DNA from: Acidimicrobiales bacterium
GTDB taxonomy: Bacteria; Actinomycetota; Acidimicrobiia; Acidimicrobiales; DATDAH01
Length of the DNA stretch: 64,000 bases
Direction: 5' to 3'
Assembly (NCBI GenBank): GCA_016794585.1
Contig: JAEUJM010000019.1
Span: 98,236-162,235 of the forward strand
This document shows, in pieces, positions 30,291 through 39,919 of this stretch. A program made the translations under genes and the position numbers. The notes below the pieces were generated by a model that saw only the letters and a program-made list of their open reading frames with translations, did no database searches and had not been told where the DNA came from. Every line of letters starts with the position of its first letter. Within the stretch, counting starts at the first letter, position 1.

Positions 30291-30655
30291 AGCGCGACCG
30301 CGATGGCGTGGGCGGCGGCGTGCGAGTGGGTGAGGGTGAGCAGCCAGCGGGTCACGCCGGCCTCCTCGGCGAGGACGGCGGCCCGGCCCCGCAGGGCCAC
30401 CGCCGGCGCACCCGAGTCCTCGTCGCGCACCACCTCGATGTCGGTGAACTCGCAGGCGCCGAGGCCCACCCCCAGTGCCTTCATGACGGCCTCCTTGGCC
30501 GCGAACCGGGCCGCGTAGCGCTCGGTGGGGTCGTTGCGGCGCTCGGCGTAGGCCTGCTCGGCGGGCGAGAAGAGGCGGGGGACGAGCCCCGGGGTGCGCT
30601 CCAGGGCGTCCCGGAAGCGGTCCAGGTCGACCAGGTCGGTCCCGATCCCGATCAC
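30287..30655 (-). CDS. acpS: Holo-[acyl-carrier-protein] synthase
   Basis: A 122-residue phosphopantetheinyl transferase that activates acyl carrier protein for fatty acid synthesis. MIGIGTDLVDLDRF gives the first magnesium ligand and RYAARFAAKEAVMKALG the second; the C terminus has the LTLTHSHAAAHAIAVA strand. Normal AcpS length. It lies 30 bases downstream of the GlmS-like gene and overlaps nnr. Confidence 0.95.
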   Translation of the reverse strand: MIGIGTDLVDLDRFRDALERTPGLVPRLFSPAEQAYAERRNDPTERYAARFAAKEAVMKALGVGLGACEFTDIEVVRDEDSGAPAVALRGRAAVLAEEAGVTRWLLTLTHSHAAAHAIAVAL

Positions 30656-30685
30656 CGGGCCCTCACGACGGCTCGCCCGGGCCCG

Positions 30686-33600
30686 TCACGAGGCGCCGTT
30701 GGCCCGCCACCGCTCGGCGAGGTCGGTGACCGGCTCGGTGAGCAGGGTGACGACGTCGAGGTCGCGGAGCAGGTCCTCGCGGAAGGTCGGCTCGGTCTCC
30801 GTGACCGAGTCGCGCAGCGCCGCGAACCGGCCGCGGTAGCCCTGGAGCACGGCGCGCATGGTGGCCACGGGCAGGTGGGAGGCGAAGCGGACGTGGAGCA
30901 GGGTGAGCCCGGTGGCCTGGTTGTCCTTGATCTCGGGGACGATGACCAGGGTGCGGCCGTCGCGGCGACCCTTGGCCACCAGCACCTCGCGGTCGGTGGC
31001 GACGCGGTTCTTGGTGCCCCGCAGCGCCGGGTTGCGCTCGGTACGGGAGGTGAGCTCCCGGGCGATGCCCCCGCGGTCGACCACCACCGAGGTGGCCTCC
31101 CCGGTGTCCACCCGACCGTCGATCCGGTAGCGGGTGAAGCCGGTGACCTCGACCACGGCGGGGTCGAGGTCGGCCAGCGTGCGCAGCGAGCGGTAGCTGA
31201 GGCGGTCGCGGGCGGCGCCGGCGTCGAGCACGGCCCGGACCAGCGGGGCGGCCAGGAGCGTCTCGTCCGAGCGGGAGATGCCCACGGTCACGGTCTTGGC
31301 CTGGTGCTTGATGGCGTCGATGGGGCGGGTGAGCTCCTCGATGGCGCGGCCGAGGGCGGCGGTGAGATCCTCGACCACCACCGCCGGGGTGCCGACCTTG
31401 CCGTTCTCGATCTGGTAGAGGTCGAGCGGCGTGACGCCCAGGGCGTAGCGGAACATCGAGGCCACCCGCACCGCGGTGCTGGCCTCGAGGTGGCCGTCGT
31501 ACTCGCCCGCCCGCAGGCCGTCGAAGAACTGGCCGGCGAGGGGCTCGAGGGTGGAGGTCAGGCCGGTGAGCAGCCGCTCGGGGTCGGCGGTGGCGATGCT
31601 GTGGGCCACCGTGCCCTCGATCGCCGCTCGCGCCGAGCGCAGAGGCTTGGCCAGCCCGTCGATGGCCAGCGCCGCCTCGTAGCCGAAGAGGTGGCCGACC
31701 ATGGCCGCCAGCACGAAGGCCAGGCGCGGGTCGGTGGCGGGGACGGTGAGGGCCTGGAGTGCCGCTGCGAAGCGCCCTTCGCCCTCGGTGGCGATGACCA
31801 CCGGCGCGGCCTTGTGGGCCCGGTAGATGGCCACCTCCTTGGCCACGTCGTCGGCGTTCGAGCCCTCGAGGCCGGCGGCGCACACGAGGATGAGTGGCTC
31901 GGACGACAGGTCGATGTGCTTCTTGTCCTCGGTGCTGTCGCAGGCGATGGACTTGTAGCAGAGCTCGGAGAGCTTGATCCTGATCTCGCGGGCGGCCACC
32001 CGGTTGGCGCCGTTGCCAACGATGGCCCAGTACCGGCGGTGCGGGGCCAGTTGCTGAGCGGCGGCGGCGACGGCGGGCCGTGTGGCGATGGTGGCTTCGA
32101 GGGCCTCGGGGAGATCACGCAGGGCGGCCAGCAGCGCCTGGCGATCGGCGGCGGGAGCGACCCCGAAGGCGTCCGCCAGTGCGACCGTGAGCAGGAAGCC
32201 GGCGGCGATCTGGGAGTAGAAGGCCTTCGTCGAGGCGACGCTCATCTCCACGTCGCGTCCGTCGGAGGTGTAGAGCACGCCGTCGACCTTGTCGGTGAGG
32301 TCGCTGTTGCGGCGGTTCACGATGGCGATGACCCGGGCGCCGCGCGCCCGCACCACGTCGACCGTGCGGTTGGTGTCGGTGGTCGTCCCCGACTGGCTGA
32401 TGGCCACGACGAGCGTGTCTGACATGTCGGGCCGCATGGCGAAGCCGGAGAGCTCGGTGGCGAGCACGGCGTCGACCCGCACGGCGGTGTCCTTCAGCGC
32501 ATCCGACAGGGCGACGGCCAGGCTCTCGCCGGCGACCGCGGCGGTGCCCTGGCCGGTGACGATCACCCGGGTGATGCGCCCGTCGGCGAGGTCGGCGCGC
32601 AGGTCGTCCGGGATCGTGTCGGCCCCGAGGACCACGGAGAGCTCGCCGGCGTGGTCGAGCAGCTTGCCCCGCAGGGTCTTGCGGAACGAGGTGGGCGCCT
32701 CGGTGATCTCCTTGAGGAGGAAGTGCGGGAAGGCGCCCCGGTCGATGTCGCGGGTGGTGATCTGGGCGGTGGCGAGATCGGCCTCGGTGACGGGCAAGGG
32801 GGTGCCGTCGTAGGCGTGGCGGTCGATGCCGTCGAGCGTGCCCGCCCGGCTGCCGTCGAGCACGACGATCTGGCCCCGGCTGGCCGTGGGGTTCTCGGGG
32901 TTGGCCGGGGTCTCGCCGTCGAGGCGCAGGTAGGCGGCGGTCTCCTCCACCACCCCGTAGGGCTCGCTGGCCACGATGTAGAGGTCCTCGGCGAGGCCGA
33001 CGTAGAGCGCCTGGCCGCTGCCCCGCAGGGCCAGGTGCAGATGGTCGGGCGAGGTCGCCGCGCTGGCCCCGATGGCGACCGAGCCCTCCATGGAGGCGAC
33101 GGCGGCGCGGAAGGCCGAGTCGAGCGACTCGCCGGCGGCCACCCGTCGGGACACGAGGGTGGGGATCACCTTGGCGTCGGTGGTGATCTCGGGGGCGAGC
33201 ACCAGGCCGTGGGCGGACTTGAGGTCCGCGAAGTTGTCCACGTCGCCGTTGAGCGCCGCGGTGACGTAGGGCCCGGACGTGCCGCCGGCCTCTTCGTCGG
33301 AGTTGAGGGGGTGGGCGTTGGCCTCGGAGATGATGCCGACGCTGGCCCACCGCGTGTGGCCGAGGACCAGGGCCTGCGCCCCGTCGGCGGCGAGCGCCAG
33401 GTGGAGGAGCTCGTCGCTCTCGATGGCGGACCGCAGGGCGGCGGTGTTGTCGCCGAGCTCCCCGATCTCGGCGGCGGCCTTGTACACGAAGCTGAGGACG
33501 GCCTCACCGGCGTCGGCGGCCGACGCACGCACGGCCAGCGACTCGAAGAGGCGGTCGCCCTCGCGGTCGCCCAGGAGGGGGGCCACCGCCGGCGACGTGA

Positions 33601-34162
33601 GGTCGAGGCCGTGACCCGTGACGAGCAGGTGGAGCCCCGCGGAGTCACGGCCCCGCACCTCGAGGCGATCGAGCGCGGACAGGGCCTGCTGCACCGAGGT
33701 GAAGGCCTCGATGGCGGCGGTACCGGCCTCGGCGCCGGCGAGGGACCGCACCTTCTCGGCGGTGGGCAGGCGGTCTCGCTGCACAGCCCACGCAGCGTCC
33801 TTGACGCGGATGAGGGCGGCGTTGACGGCCTCGAGCAGGTCGGGACCGAGGCCGGCGGCGCCGGCGTCGAGCTGGGCCTCGAGCGCCGCCAGGCGGCCGG
33901 TCGTGGTGTCCACCAGGGCGCCGGCTTCGGCCACGAGCGAGCGGTGGCGCAGCAGGCAGGTGACCCCCGGGGTGCCGCGCAGGAGGCGGTCGGCCGCCTC
34001 CAGGGCGGTCGCCGACCGTGCCAGCACGTCGAGGACGCCGGCAGGATCGCTGGGCTGGGCCTCGAGCGCGGCAGCGGCGACGCCGAGGGGATCGAGGATC
34101 TCCTCCGGCTGGGGGGTGGCTCGGGTGGAGGGCCGGCGTACGACCCCGATGATCCCGCACAT
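30686..34162 (-). CDS. Giant GlmS-like protein (glutamine amidotransferase + two SIS domains, 1158 residues)
   Basis: Nearly twice the size of normal glucosamine-6-phosphate synthase. It begins MCGIIGVV with the Cys2 nucleophile, but about 140 extra residues, largely Ala/Leu-rich helical, separate this from the next GlmS motif LEVRGRDSAGL (about 167-177). GHTRWAS, NAHPLN and LNGDVDN of the glutaminase follow. SIS1 has ISQSGTTTDT and VASTKAFYSQ; SIS2 has YWAIVGNGANRVAAREI. About 290 further C-terminal residues (including HQAKTVTVGISRSDE) match nothing I know. Near glmM and acpS it may supply glucosamine-6-phosphate; an aminotransferase or deaminase of another sugar is possible. No classical glmS is in this window. 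Confidence 0.8.
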   Translation of the reverse strand: MCGIIGVVRRPSTRATPQPEEILDPLGVAAAALEAQPSDPAGVLDVLARSATALEAADRLLRGTPGVTCLLRHRSLVAEAGALVDTTTGRLAALEAQLDAGAAGLGPDLLEAVNAALIRVKDAAWAVQRDRLPTAEKVRSLAGAEAGTAAIEAFTSVQQALSALDRLEVRGRDSAGLHLLVTGHGLDLTSPAVAPLLGDREGDRLFESLAVRASAADAGEAVLSFVYKAAAEIGELGDNTAALRSAIESDELLHLALAADGAQALVLGHTRWASVGIISEANAHPLNSDEEAGGTSGPYVTAALNGDVDNFADLKSAHGLVLAPEITTDAKVIPTLVSRRVAAGESLDSAFRAAVASMEGSVAIGASAATSPDHLHLALRGSGQALYVGLAEDLYIVASEPYGVVEETAAYLRLDGETPANPENPTASRGQIVVLDGSRAGTLDGIDRHAYDGTPLPVTEADLATAQITTRDIDRGAFPHFLLKEITEAPTSFRKTLRGKLLDHAGELSVVLGADTIPDDLRADLADGRITRVIVTGQGTAAVAGESLAVALSDALKDTAVRVDAVLATELSGFAMRPDMSDTLVVAISQSGTTTDTNRTVDVVRARGARVIAIVNRRNSDLTDKVDGVLYTSDGRDVEMSVASTKAFYSQIAAGFLLTVALADAFGVAPAADRQALLAALRDLPEALEATIATRPAVAAAAQQLAPHRRYWAIVGNGANRVAAREIRIKLSELCYKSIACDSTEDKKHIDLSSEPLILVCAAGLEGSNADDVAKEVAIYRAHKAAPVVIATEGEGRFAAALQALTVPATDPRLAFVLAAMVGHLFGYEAALAIDGLAKPLRSARAAIEGTVAHSIATADPERLLTGLTSTLEPLAGQFFDGLRAGEYDGHLEASTAVRVASMFRYALGVTPLDLYQIENGKVGTPAVVVEDLTAALGRAIEELTRPIDAIKHQAKTVTVGISRSDETLLAAPLVRAVLDAGAARDRLSYRSLRTLADLDPAVVEVTGFTRYRIDGRVDTGEATSVVVDRGGIARELTSRTERNPALRGTKNRVATDREVLVAKGRRDGRTLVIVPEIKDNQATGLTLLHVRFASHLPVATMRAVLQGYRGRFAALRDSVTETEPTFREDLLRDLDVVTLLTEPVTDLAERWRANGAS

Positions 34163-34197
34163 GATGACTGCTGCCTCCGTCCTGCCCGCGGGAGGAC

Positions 34198-34203
34198 AGT
34201 CTA
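34198..34203 (-). promoter_or_regulatory. Candidate -10 element for the GlmS-like gene
   Basis: TAGACT on the minus strand (in CTAGACTG) about 36 bases before the start, with a GGAGG between it and the ATG. It matches the motif before guaB3. No clear -35. Confidence 0.3.
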
Positions 34204-34298
34204 GAGGGACGACGGCCGACGACGGCCCAGCCGACGGAACGGGTCCGGCAGGCGGACGGTACGGTGGCCAGCGTTCGCGGCGGTGGGGAGGAGCGAGC

Positions 34299-35207
34299 GT
34301 GGCGGGGCTGGTGGTGAACGCTGACGACTACGGGCTGACCCGTGGCATCTCGCGGGCGATCCTCCGCGCCCACCGTGGCGGCATCGTCACCGCGACCTCG
34401 GCGATCACGGTGGCCCCGGCCTTCGCCGCCACCGTGGGCTGGCTCGACGACGTCCCCGACCTGAGCGTCGGGCTCCACCTCGCCGCGGTGGGCGAGGACC
34501 CACCGCTGCTCACCGCCGCCGAGGTCCCGAGCCTCGTGGATCGCACGGGTCGCTTCGCCCTCAGCTCGGTGGCGCTCGTGCCGCGCCTCGCGGTCGGCCG
34601 CGTCGACCCGGCCGACCTCGAGCGCGAGTTCACGGCGCAGTTCGAGGCCTTCTGCGCCACCGGTCGCCGGCCCACCCACCTGGACACCCACCACAACCTC
34701 CACCTGTGGCCGATGGTGGGCCGCGTGGTCACCGCCCTGGCCCAGCAGTGGTCCGTCCCCGCGCTCCGCGTGCCGTGGTCGCGGGCCCGGACGCCCACCG
34801 GCGTCGGCGTGCGCCACTTCGCCCGCACCCTTCGCCGCCGTGCCGACGCCGCCGCCGTGTGGCACCCCGATGCCTACTTCGGCATCGACGAGAGCGGGCA
34901 CCTCGACGAGTCCGCGTTGCTCGCACTGCTCGACGGGCTGTCGGCCGATCCCGGCGCCACCGTCGAACTGGCGGTGCACCCGGGCGAGGCGGATGACGGC
35001 GATCTGGCCCGCTACCCCTGGCCCGGGGCCCGCCGCGATGCCGAGCTCGCCGCCCTGACCTCGGCGGCGGTGGCCGAGGCGGTGCGCCGGGGCGGGCACC
35101 ACCTGGTGCCGTACGGCCCGCCCTCGGGCGGGCGACTCGTGGACCTCACCGAGGGGACGCCGACCGGCCCCGACGGCGACGAGACCCCGACCGGGACCCG
35201 ATCCTGA
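34299..35207 (+). CDS. YdjC/ChbG family carbohydrate deacetylase
   Basis: A 302-residue member of the YdjC family, which removes acetyl groups from N-acetylated sugars such as chitooligosaccharides or hopanoid glucosamine. The metal site is seen in VNADDYGLT and in the THLDTHHNLHLWP block. I place the start at GTG 34299 with GGAGGAG just upstream. It is divergent from the GlmS-like gene and convergent with glmM, and a small hairpin at 35213-35229 lies at its end. The substrate is unknown. Confidence 0.85.
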   Translation: MAGLVVNADDYGLTRGISRAILRAHRGGIVTATSAITVAPAFAATVGWLDDVPDLSVGLHLAAVGEDPPLLTAAEVPSLVDRTGRFALSSVALVPRLAVGRVDPADLEREFTAQFEAFCATGRRPTHLDTHHNLHLWPMVGRVVTALAQQWSVPALRVPWSRARTPTGVGVRHFARTLRRRADAAAVWHPDAYFGIDESGHLDESALLALLDGLSADPGATVELAVHPGEADDGDLARYPWPGARRDAELAALTSAAVAEAVRRGGHHLVPYGPPSGGRLVDLTEGTPTGPDGDETPTGTRS

Positions 35208-35212
35208 CCGCT

Positions 35213-35229
35213 CACCGGCGCCGCCGGTG
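35213..35229. terminator. Short hairpin between convergent genes
   Basis: CACCGGC and GCCGGTG with a three-base loop in the 40-base gap between the YdjC-family gene and glmM. Plausible weak terminator for both; no T tract. Confidence 0.35.
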
Positions 35230-35247
35230 GGCCGCCTCGCGGTTGGC

Positions 35248-36594
35248 TCAGCCGGCGAGGGCGTGCAGGGCGTCCACCAGGCGGACGGCGGCGGCCTCGG
35301 CCTGCTCGGCCGTGGGCGCCTCGACCATCACCCGCACGACCGGCTCGGTGCCGCTGGGCCGGACCAGCACCCGTCCGTGGTCACCGAGCTCGCCCTCGAC
35401 CGCGGCGATGTCGGCGGCGAGGTGCTCGACCACCGCGGGGTCGCGGCGGGCGAGGCGCACGTTGTGCAACACCTGCGGGAGCTGCGTCATGGTGGCGTCG
35501 GCGAGGTCGGCGAGGGGCCGGCCGGTGCGGGCCACGACGTCGAGCACCTGCACGCCGGTGAGCAGGCCGTCGCCGGTGGAGGCGAGGTCGCGGAAGATGA
35601 TGTGGCCCGACTGCTCGCCGCCGAGCGACCAGCCGCCGGCTTCGAGGGCCTCCAGCACGTAGCGGTCGCCGACCTGGGTGTCGACGACGGTGATGCCCCG
35701 CTCGGCCATGCCGAGCCGGAACCCGAGGTTGGTCATCACCGTGACCACCACGGTGTCGTCGGGGAGGCGGCCCCGCTCGTGCCGGTCGATGGCGCAGAGG
35801 CCGATCAGGTGGTCGCCGCTCACGAGGCGGCCGGCGGCGTCCACGGCCAGCACCCGGTCGGCGTCGCCGTCGAAGGCGAGGCCCACGTCGGCGCCGACCT
35901 CGACGACCCGGGCCTGCAGTGACTCGGGGTGGGTCGAGCCGCACGCCTCGTTGATGTTGTTGCCGTCGGGATCGTCGTGGAGCACGTCGACCTCGGCACC
36001 CAGGCCCCGCAACACCGGCGCAGCGACCTCGGACGCGGCCCCGTTGGCGCAGTCGATCACGAGGCGCAGGCCGTCGAGGCGCCGCCCGTCGATCGACGCC
36101 GTCACGGCGTCGCACCACCGTCGGACCCGATCGTGGACGGGCTCGGAGCTCGATGCCCTGGCGTTGGCCACTGCACCGGCGGGCCCCGGGGCGCCCTCGG
36201 CGTGCAGCAGGGCGTCCAGCTCGGCCTCGAGGCGCTCCTCGACCTCGTCGGAGAGCTTGCGTCCCCCCGCGGCGAAGAGCTTCACCCCGTTGTCGGGCGC
36301 CGGGTTGTGCGACGCCGAGATCATGGCCGCGGGCTGGCCGTCGGCGGCCGACAGCCAGGCCACCGCCGGCGTCGGCGCCACGCCGAGCAGGTCGACGCCC
36401 ACCCCTTCGGCGGCGAAGCCGCGCGCCAGCGCCGCCTCGATGCGCGGACCGGAGGCCCGGGGATCGCGTCCGATGAGGAAGCGGTCGGCGGGCAGGACGC
36501 GCGCCGCGGCGCGGCCGAGGGCCTCGACGAGCTCGTCGGTGAGCTCGGTGTCGGCCACTCCCCGCACCCCGTCGGTGCCGAACCGCAGGGTCAT
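35248..36594 (-). CDS. glmM: Phosphoglucosamine mutase
   Basis: Interconverts glucosamine-6-phosphate and glucosamine-1-phosphate for UDP-GlcNAc synthesis. The 448 residues show RFGTDGVRG at the start, the phosphoserine loop ISASHNPAPDNG, the metal loop AFDGDADR, the GEQSGH sugar loop and the phosphate site RPSGTEPVVRVMVE. Normal length. It follows rpsI by 13 bases in the rplM-rpsI operon, a common actinobacterial linkage. Confidence 0.96.
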   Translation of the reverse strand: MTLRFGTDGVRGVADTELTDELVEALGRAAARVLPADRFLIGRDPRASGPRIEAALARGFAAEGVGVDLLGVAPTPAVAWLSAADGQPAAMISASHNPAPDNGVKLFAAGGRKLSDEVEERLEAELDALLHAEGAPGPAGAVANARASSSEPVHDRVRRWCDAVTASIDGRRLDGLRLVIDCANGAASEVAAPVLRGLGAEVDVLHDDPDGNNINEACGSTHPESLQARVVEVGADVGLAFDGDADRVLAVDAAGRLVSGDHLIGLCAIDRHERGRLPDDTVVVTVMTNLGFRLGMAERGITVVDTQVGDRYVLEALEAGGWSLGGEQSGHIIFRDLASTGDGLLTGVQVLDVVARTGRPLADLADATMTQLPQVLHNVRLARRDPAVVEHLAADIAAVEGELGDHGRVLVRPSGTEPVVRVMVEAPTAEQAEAAAVRLVDALHALAG

Positions 36595-36607
36595 CGGAGG
36601 GGAAGGA

Positions 36608-37000
36608 CTACCGCTTGGAGTACTGCGGTGCCTTGCGGGCCTTCTTGAGGCCGTACTTCTTGCTCTCCTTCTCGCGAGCGTCGCGGCTCAGGAAGCCAGC
36701 GGCCTTCTGCGCCGGGCGCAGCTCGGGATCGAGGGAGATGAGGGCCCGGGCGATGCCGAGGCGCAGCGCGCCGGCCTGGCCCGAGGGGCCGCCACCGTGG
36801 ATGGTGACGTCGATGTCGTACGCCTCGGTGAGCTCGGCCACCTTGAGCGGCTCGGTGAGGATCATGCGGTGGGTCTCGGACGGGAAGTAGTCCTCGACGG
36901 TGCGCTTGTTGACGGTGATGACGCCGGAGCCCTCACGCACGCGGACACGGGCGATGGCGGACTTGCGGCGACCGGTGGTCTGCACCAGGGGCTTGGACAT
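36608..37000 (-). CDS. rpsI: Ribosomal protein S9
   Basis: A 130-residue uS9 of the small subunit head. It has [19 protein letters not shown], the [20 protein letters not shown] segment and a basic C terminus ending [12 protein letters not shown] whose last Arg contacts P-site tRNA. It follows rplM by 24 bases and precedes glmM, so rplM-rpsI-glmM is likely one operon. Confidence 0.97.
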   Translation of the reverse strand: MSKPLVQTTGRRKSAIARVRVREGSGVITVNKRTVEDYFPSETHRMILTEPLKVAELTEAYDIDVTIHGGGPSGQAGALRLGIARALISLDPELRPAQKAAGFLSRDAREKESKKYGLKKARKAPQYSKR

Positions 37001-37024
37001 TCAGAGGCTCTCGATCTCGATCGT

Positions 37025-37474
37025 TCAGTCGCGGGCCCGCGCGTGCTCGAGCACGAGGGGCTCGGGGCGCTGGGCGCTGTGGGGGTGGTTCGGGCCGGCG
37101 TAGACCTTGAGCTTGCTGAGCATCGAACGGCCGAGGCGGTTCTTCGGCATCATGCCCTTGATCGTGCGGCGCACGGCCTCTTCGGGCTTCTTGTCCATGA
37201 GGTCGGCGTAGGTCTGCGTCTTGAGGCCGCCCGGGTAGCCCGAGTGGCGGTGCACGAACTTGCGGTCGGCCTTGCCGGCGGTGAGGACGACCTTGTCGGC
37301 GTTCACGATGATGACGTGGTCGCCCATGTCCATGTGGGGGGCGAAGGTGGGCTTGTGCTTGCCGCGCAGCCGACTCGCGACCTCGGTGGCCAGGCGGCCG
37401 AGAACCAGGCCCTCAGCGTCGACGACCAGCCAGGAGCGCTCGATCTCTCCGGCCTTGGGGGTGTAGGTGGGCAC
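37025..37474 (-). CDS. rplM: Ribosomal protein L13
   Basis: A 149-residue uL13 of the large subunit. I chose the GTG at 37474 ([21 protein letters not shown]) since this gives the normal family length; a longer upstream frame lacks conservation. [27 protein letters not shown] and [12 protein letters not shown] are typical. It heads the rplM-rpsI operon with a promoter candidate about 75 bases upstream. Confidence 0.96.
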   Translation of the reverse strand: MPTYTPKAGEIERSWLVVDAEGLVLGRLATEVASRLRGKHKPTFAPHMDMGDHVIIVNADKVVLTAGKADRKFVHRHSGYPGGLKTQTYADLMDKKPEEAVRRTIKGMMPKNRLGRSMLSKLKVYAGPNHPHSAQRPEPLVLEHARARD

Positions 37475-37548
37475 AGCGCAAACCTTCGGGTTGGGTGGAA
37501 CCGGGCTTTGCCGCGCGAGCCGAGAACGGCCGCGACAGGCGACCGACC

Positions 37549-37578
37549 ACGATACGGCGCGCGCCGTCGGGTCCACAA
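37549..37578 (-). promoter_or_regulatory. Candidate promoter for rplM-rpsI-glmM
   Basis: On the minus strand TTGTGG (37573-37578), an 18-base spacer and TATCGT (37549-37554) lie in the roughly 200-base gap between truA and rplM. The -10 fits TANNNT. It would give a leader of about 65-70 bases. Confidence 0.4.
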
Positions 37579-37680
37579 CTCGCCCCCACCCGCTTCGCTC
37601 GGCCGACACGAGGCGGTTCTCCGGAACAGGCCGGTGCGGGCAGAACGGCGGGGTGGGCCGTCCCGGGGCCGGTGCCGCGC

Positions 37681-38520
37681 TCAGTAGCGGACTTCCCAGA
37701 GGCAGAGGCCGTGCGCCGGGGCGACCGCGGGCATGCCCCGGCGGTCGCGAGCAGCCATGAGCCCCCGCATGTCGCCGGGGCGCAGTCGTCCGTCGCCCAT
37801 CGCCACCAGCGCCCCGACGATGCTGCGCACCATCGTGTGGCAGAACGACGACGCCTCGATGTCGAAGCGCAGCAGTCCGTCGCCCAGGTCGACCCAGCGG
37901 GCGTCGGTGACCCGGCGCATCAGCGACCTCGGCTCGCCGTTGGCCAGCGGGGGTGGCTTGCGACAGAACGAGGTGAAGTCGTGGTGGCCGACGAGTGGAT
38001 CGCAGCCGAGCCGCAGCAGGCTCAGGTCGAGCGGACGGTGCACGTGCCAGGTGGTCGCGGCCAGGAACGGGTCGGGCACCGGCCGGTTCAGCACCGTGTA
38101 GCGGTAGGCCCGGGCGGTCGCCGAGTTCCGGGCATCGAAGTCGTCCGGCGCCACCGCCGCCTCACGCACCACGATGGCCGGCCCGCACAGCGCGTTGAGC
38201 GAGTCCCGGAAGGCCAGCAGGTCGACCCCTTGCGGGGCATCGAAGGAGACGACCTGGCCCCAGGCGTGCACGCCGGCGTCGGTGCGACCGGCGCACGTGA
38301 TGGCGATGGGCTGGTCGAGCACCTGCTCGATGGCCGACTGGAGGGTGCCGCCCACGGTGGCCACGCCGTCGTTCGGCCAGAAGCCGTGGAAGCCGGCGCC
38401 GTCGTACGCGACGGTCAGGCGGACGCGAGACCGCGGCCCCGTGTACGGGGCCGCGACCGGTGGGTGCTGGGGGTCCGGCGCCGTGGCGAGCAGGTCCTGC
38501 TGCTCGGCGTCGGGGGCCAC
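37681..38520 (-). CDS. truA: tRNA pseudouridine synthase A
   Basis: Makes pseudouridine at positions 38-40 of tRNA anticodon arms. The 279-residue protein has [14 protein letters not shown], the catalytic Asp in [14 protein letters not shown], and the [11 protein letters not shown] motif. A 30-residue N-terminal extension precedes the domain. It starts at GTG, 13 bases after rplQ, a usual neighbour in actinobacteria. Confidence 0.95.
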   Translation of the reverse strand: MAPDAEQQDLLATAPDPQHPPVAAPYTGPRSRVRLTVAYDGAGFHGFWPNDGVATVGGTLQSAIEQVLDQPIAITCAGRTDAGVHAWGQVVSFDAPQGVDLLAFRDSLNALCGPAIVVREAAVAPDDFDARNSATARAYRYTVLNRPVPDPFLAATTWHVHRPLDLSLLRLGCDPLVGHHDFTSFCRKPPPLANGEPRSLMRRVTDARWVDLGDGLLRFDIEASSFCHTMVRSIVGALVAMGDGRLRPGDMRGLMAARDRRGMPAVAPAHGLCLWEVRY

Positions 38521-38533
38521 GGGGGCCAGGGGC

Positions 38534-38887
38534 CTAGACGAGCTCGATGCGCGCCATCGGGGCGTTGTCCCCGTGGCGCGTGCCCAGCTTCAGGATGCGG
38601 GTGTAGCCACCCTGGCGATCGGCGTAGCGGGGGCCGATCTCGTCGAACAGCTTGGCCGTGACCTCTTTGTCGTTGAGGTAGGCGACGACCTGGCGGTGGT
38701 TGTGCAGGCCGCCCTTCTTGGCCTTCGTGATCATCTTCTCGGCCACGGGGCGCAGGGCCTTGGCCTTGGCCTCGGTGGTCACGATGGCCTCGGCGGCGAC
38801 GAGCGACGAGACGAGGTTGGCCATCTGGGCCTTGTGGTGCGAGGCCGATCCGCCGAGACGGCGGCTCTTGGGGGGCGTTGCGGGCAC
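38534..38887 (-). CDS. rplQ: Ribosomal protein L17
   Basis: A 117-residue bL17 near the exit tunnel. It contains [40 protein letters not shown] and the C-terminal [19 protein letters not shown] block. It follows rpoA by nine bases, as in most bacteria, and is transcribed into truA. Confidence 0.96.
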   Translation of the reverse strand: MPATPPKSRRLGGSASHHKAQMANLVSSLVAAEAIVTTEAKAKALRPVAEKMITKAKKGGLHNHRQVVAYLNDKEVTAKLFDEIGPRYADRQGGYTRILKLGTRHGDNAPMARIELV

Positions 38888-38896
38888 GGCGGGCTC

Positions 38897-39835
38897 CTAG
38901 TCGCGGGTGCGGAGCTTCAGGCCCCGCTCGTCGAGCTTGACGATGACCTCGTCGAGCGACTTCTGGCCGAAGTTGGTGATGGCCAGGAGGTCTTCCTCGG
39001 TCTTCTCCAGCAGCTCGCCCACGGTGTTGACCTGGGCGCGCTTGAGGCAGTTCCGGGGACGCTCGGAGAGGTCGAGGTCTTCGATGGGCAGGTCGAGGTC
39101 GGGCGAGCCGACGCTGGCGGTGGCGACCTCGCCGAGCTCGAGGCCCTGGGGCTCGTCGCTCATCTCCTCGACCAGCTGCACGAGCGAGCGCAGCGTGGCG
39201 CCGGCCGAGGCGAGGGCCTCGCGGGGCGAGATCGAGCCGTCGGTGAGGATGTCGAGCTCGAGGCGGTCGTAGGCGGTGTCGTGCTCGACGCGGGTCGGGG
39301 ACACCTCGAAGCTCACGCGGCGCACCGGCGAGAAGATCGAGTCGACGGGGATGACCCCGATGGTCGACGACGTCTTGTTGCGGTCGGCCGACACGTAGCC
39401 GCGGCCCTGCTCGACGGTGATGTCGATGGCGAGGTGCGCCTTGCCGTTCAGGGTGGCGATGTGGAGGTCCTGGTTGAGGATCTCGACCTCGGGGTTCGTG
39501 TTGAGCGCCGCCGCGGTGACGTCGGCGGGGCCGCGCACGTCGAGGCGGAGCGTCACGGGCTCCTCCGAGTGGCAGATCATCACGAGGTCCTTGAGGTTCA
39601 AGATGACGTCGGTGACGTCCTCGGTGACGCCTGCGATGGTGTCGAACTCATGCAGCGCGTCGTCGAAGCGGACCTGGGTGACGGCCGCCCCGGGGATCGA
39701 CGAGAGCAGGGTGCGGCGCAGCGAGTTGCCGAGGGTGTGGCCGAAGCCGGGCTCGAGAGGGCTGACGGCGAACTTCTGCCGGTTGGCCTCCTCTTCGGAG
39801 CTGGGCTCGACCGTCGGGCGCTGAATGACCAGCAT
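38897..39835 (-). CDS. rpoA: RNA polymerase alpha subunit
   Basis: A 312-residue alpha subunit. The N-terminal dimerisation domain has EPGFGHTLGNSLRRTLLSSI; the C-terminal domain, which binds UP elements and activators, has RNCLKRAQVNTVGELLEKT and ITNFGQKSLDEVIVKL. An acidic linker joins them. It lies 84 bases after rpsD in the alpha-operon order. Confidence 0.97.
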   Translation of the reverse strand: MLVIQRPTVEPSSEEEANRQKFAVSPLEPGFGHTLGNSLRRTLLSSIPGAAVTQVRFDDALHEFDTIAGVTEDVTDVILNLKDLVMICHSEEPVTLRLDVRGPADVTAAALNTNPEVEILNQDLHIATLNGKAHLAIDITVEQGRGYVSADRNKTSSTIGVIPVDSIFSPVRRVSFEVSPTRVEHDTAYDRLELDILTDGSISPREALASAGATLRSLVQLVEEMSDEPQGLELGEVATASVGSPDLDLPIEDLDLSERPRNCLKRAQVNTVGELLEKTEEDLLAITNFGQKSLDEVIVKLDERGLKLRTRD

Positions 39836-39919
39836 GGTTGCGGCTACCTCAAAGAGATGTCGGGGGTGGACCGGGTGGGAACCCGGGGTGCTGCCGCGTG
39901 AGCGGCGGGGGGAGACGGC

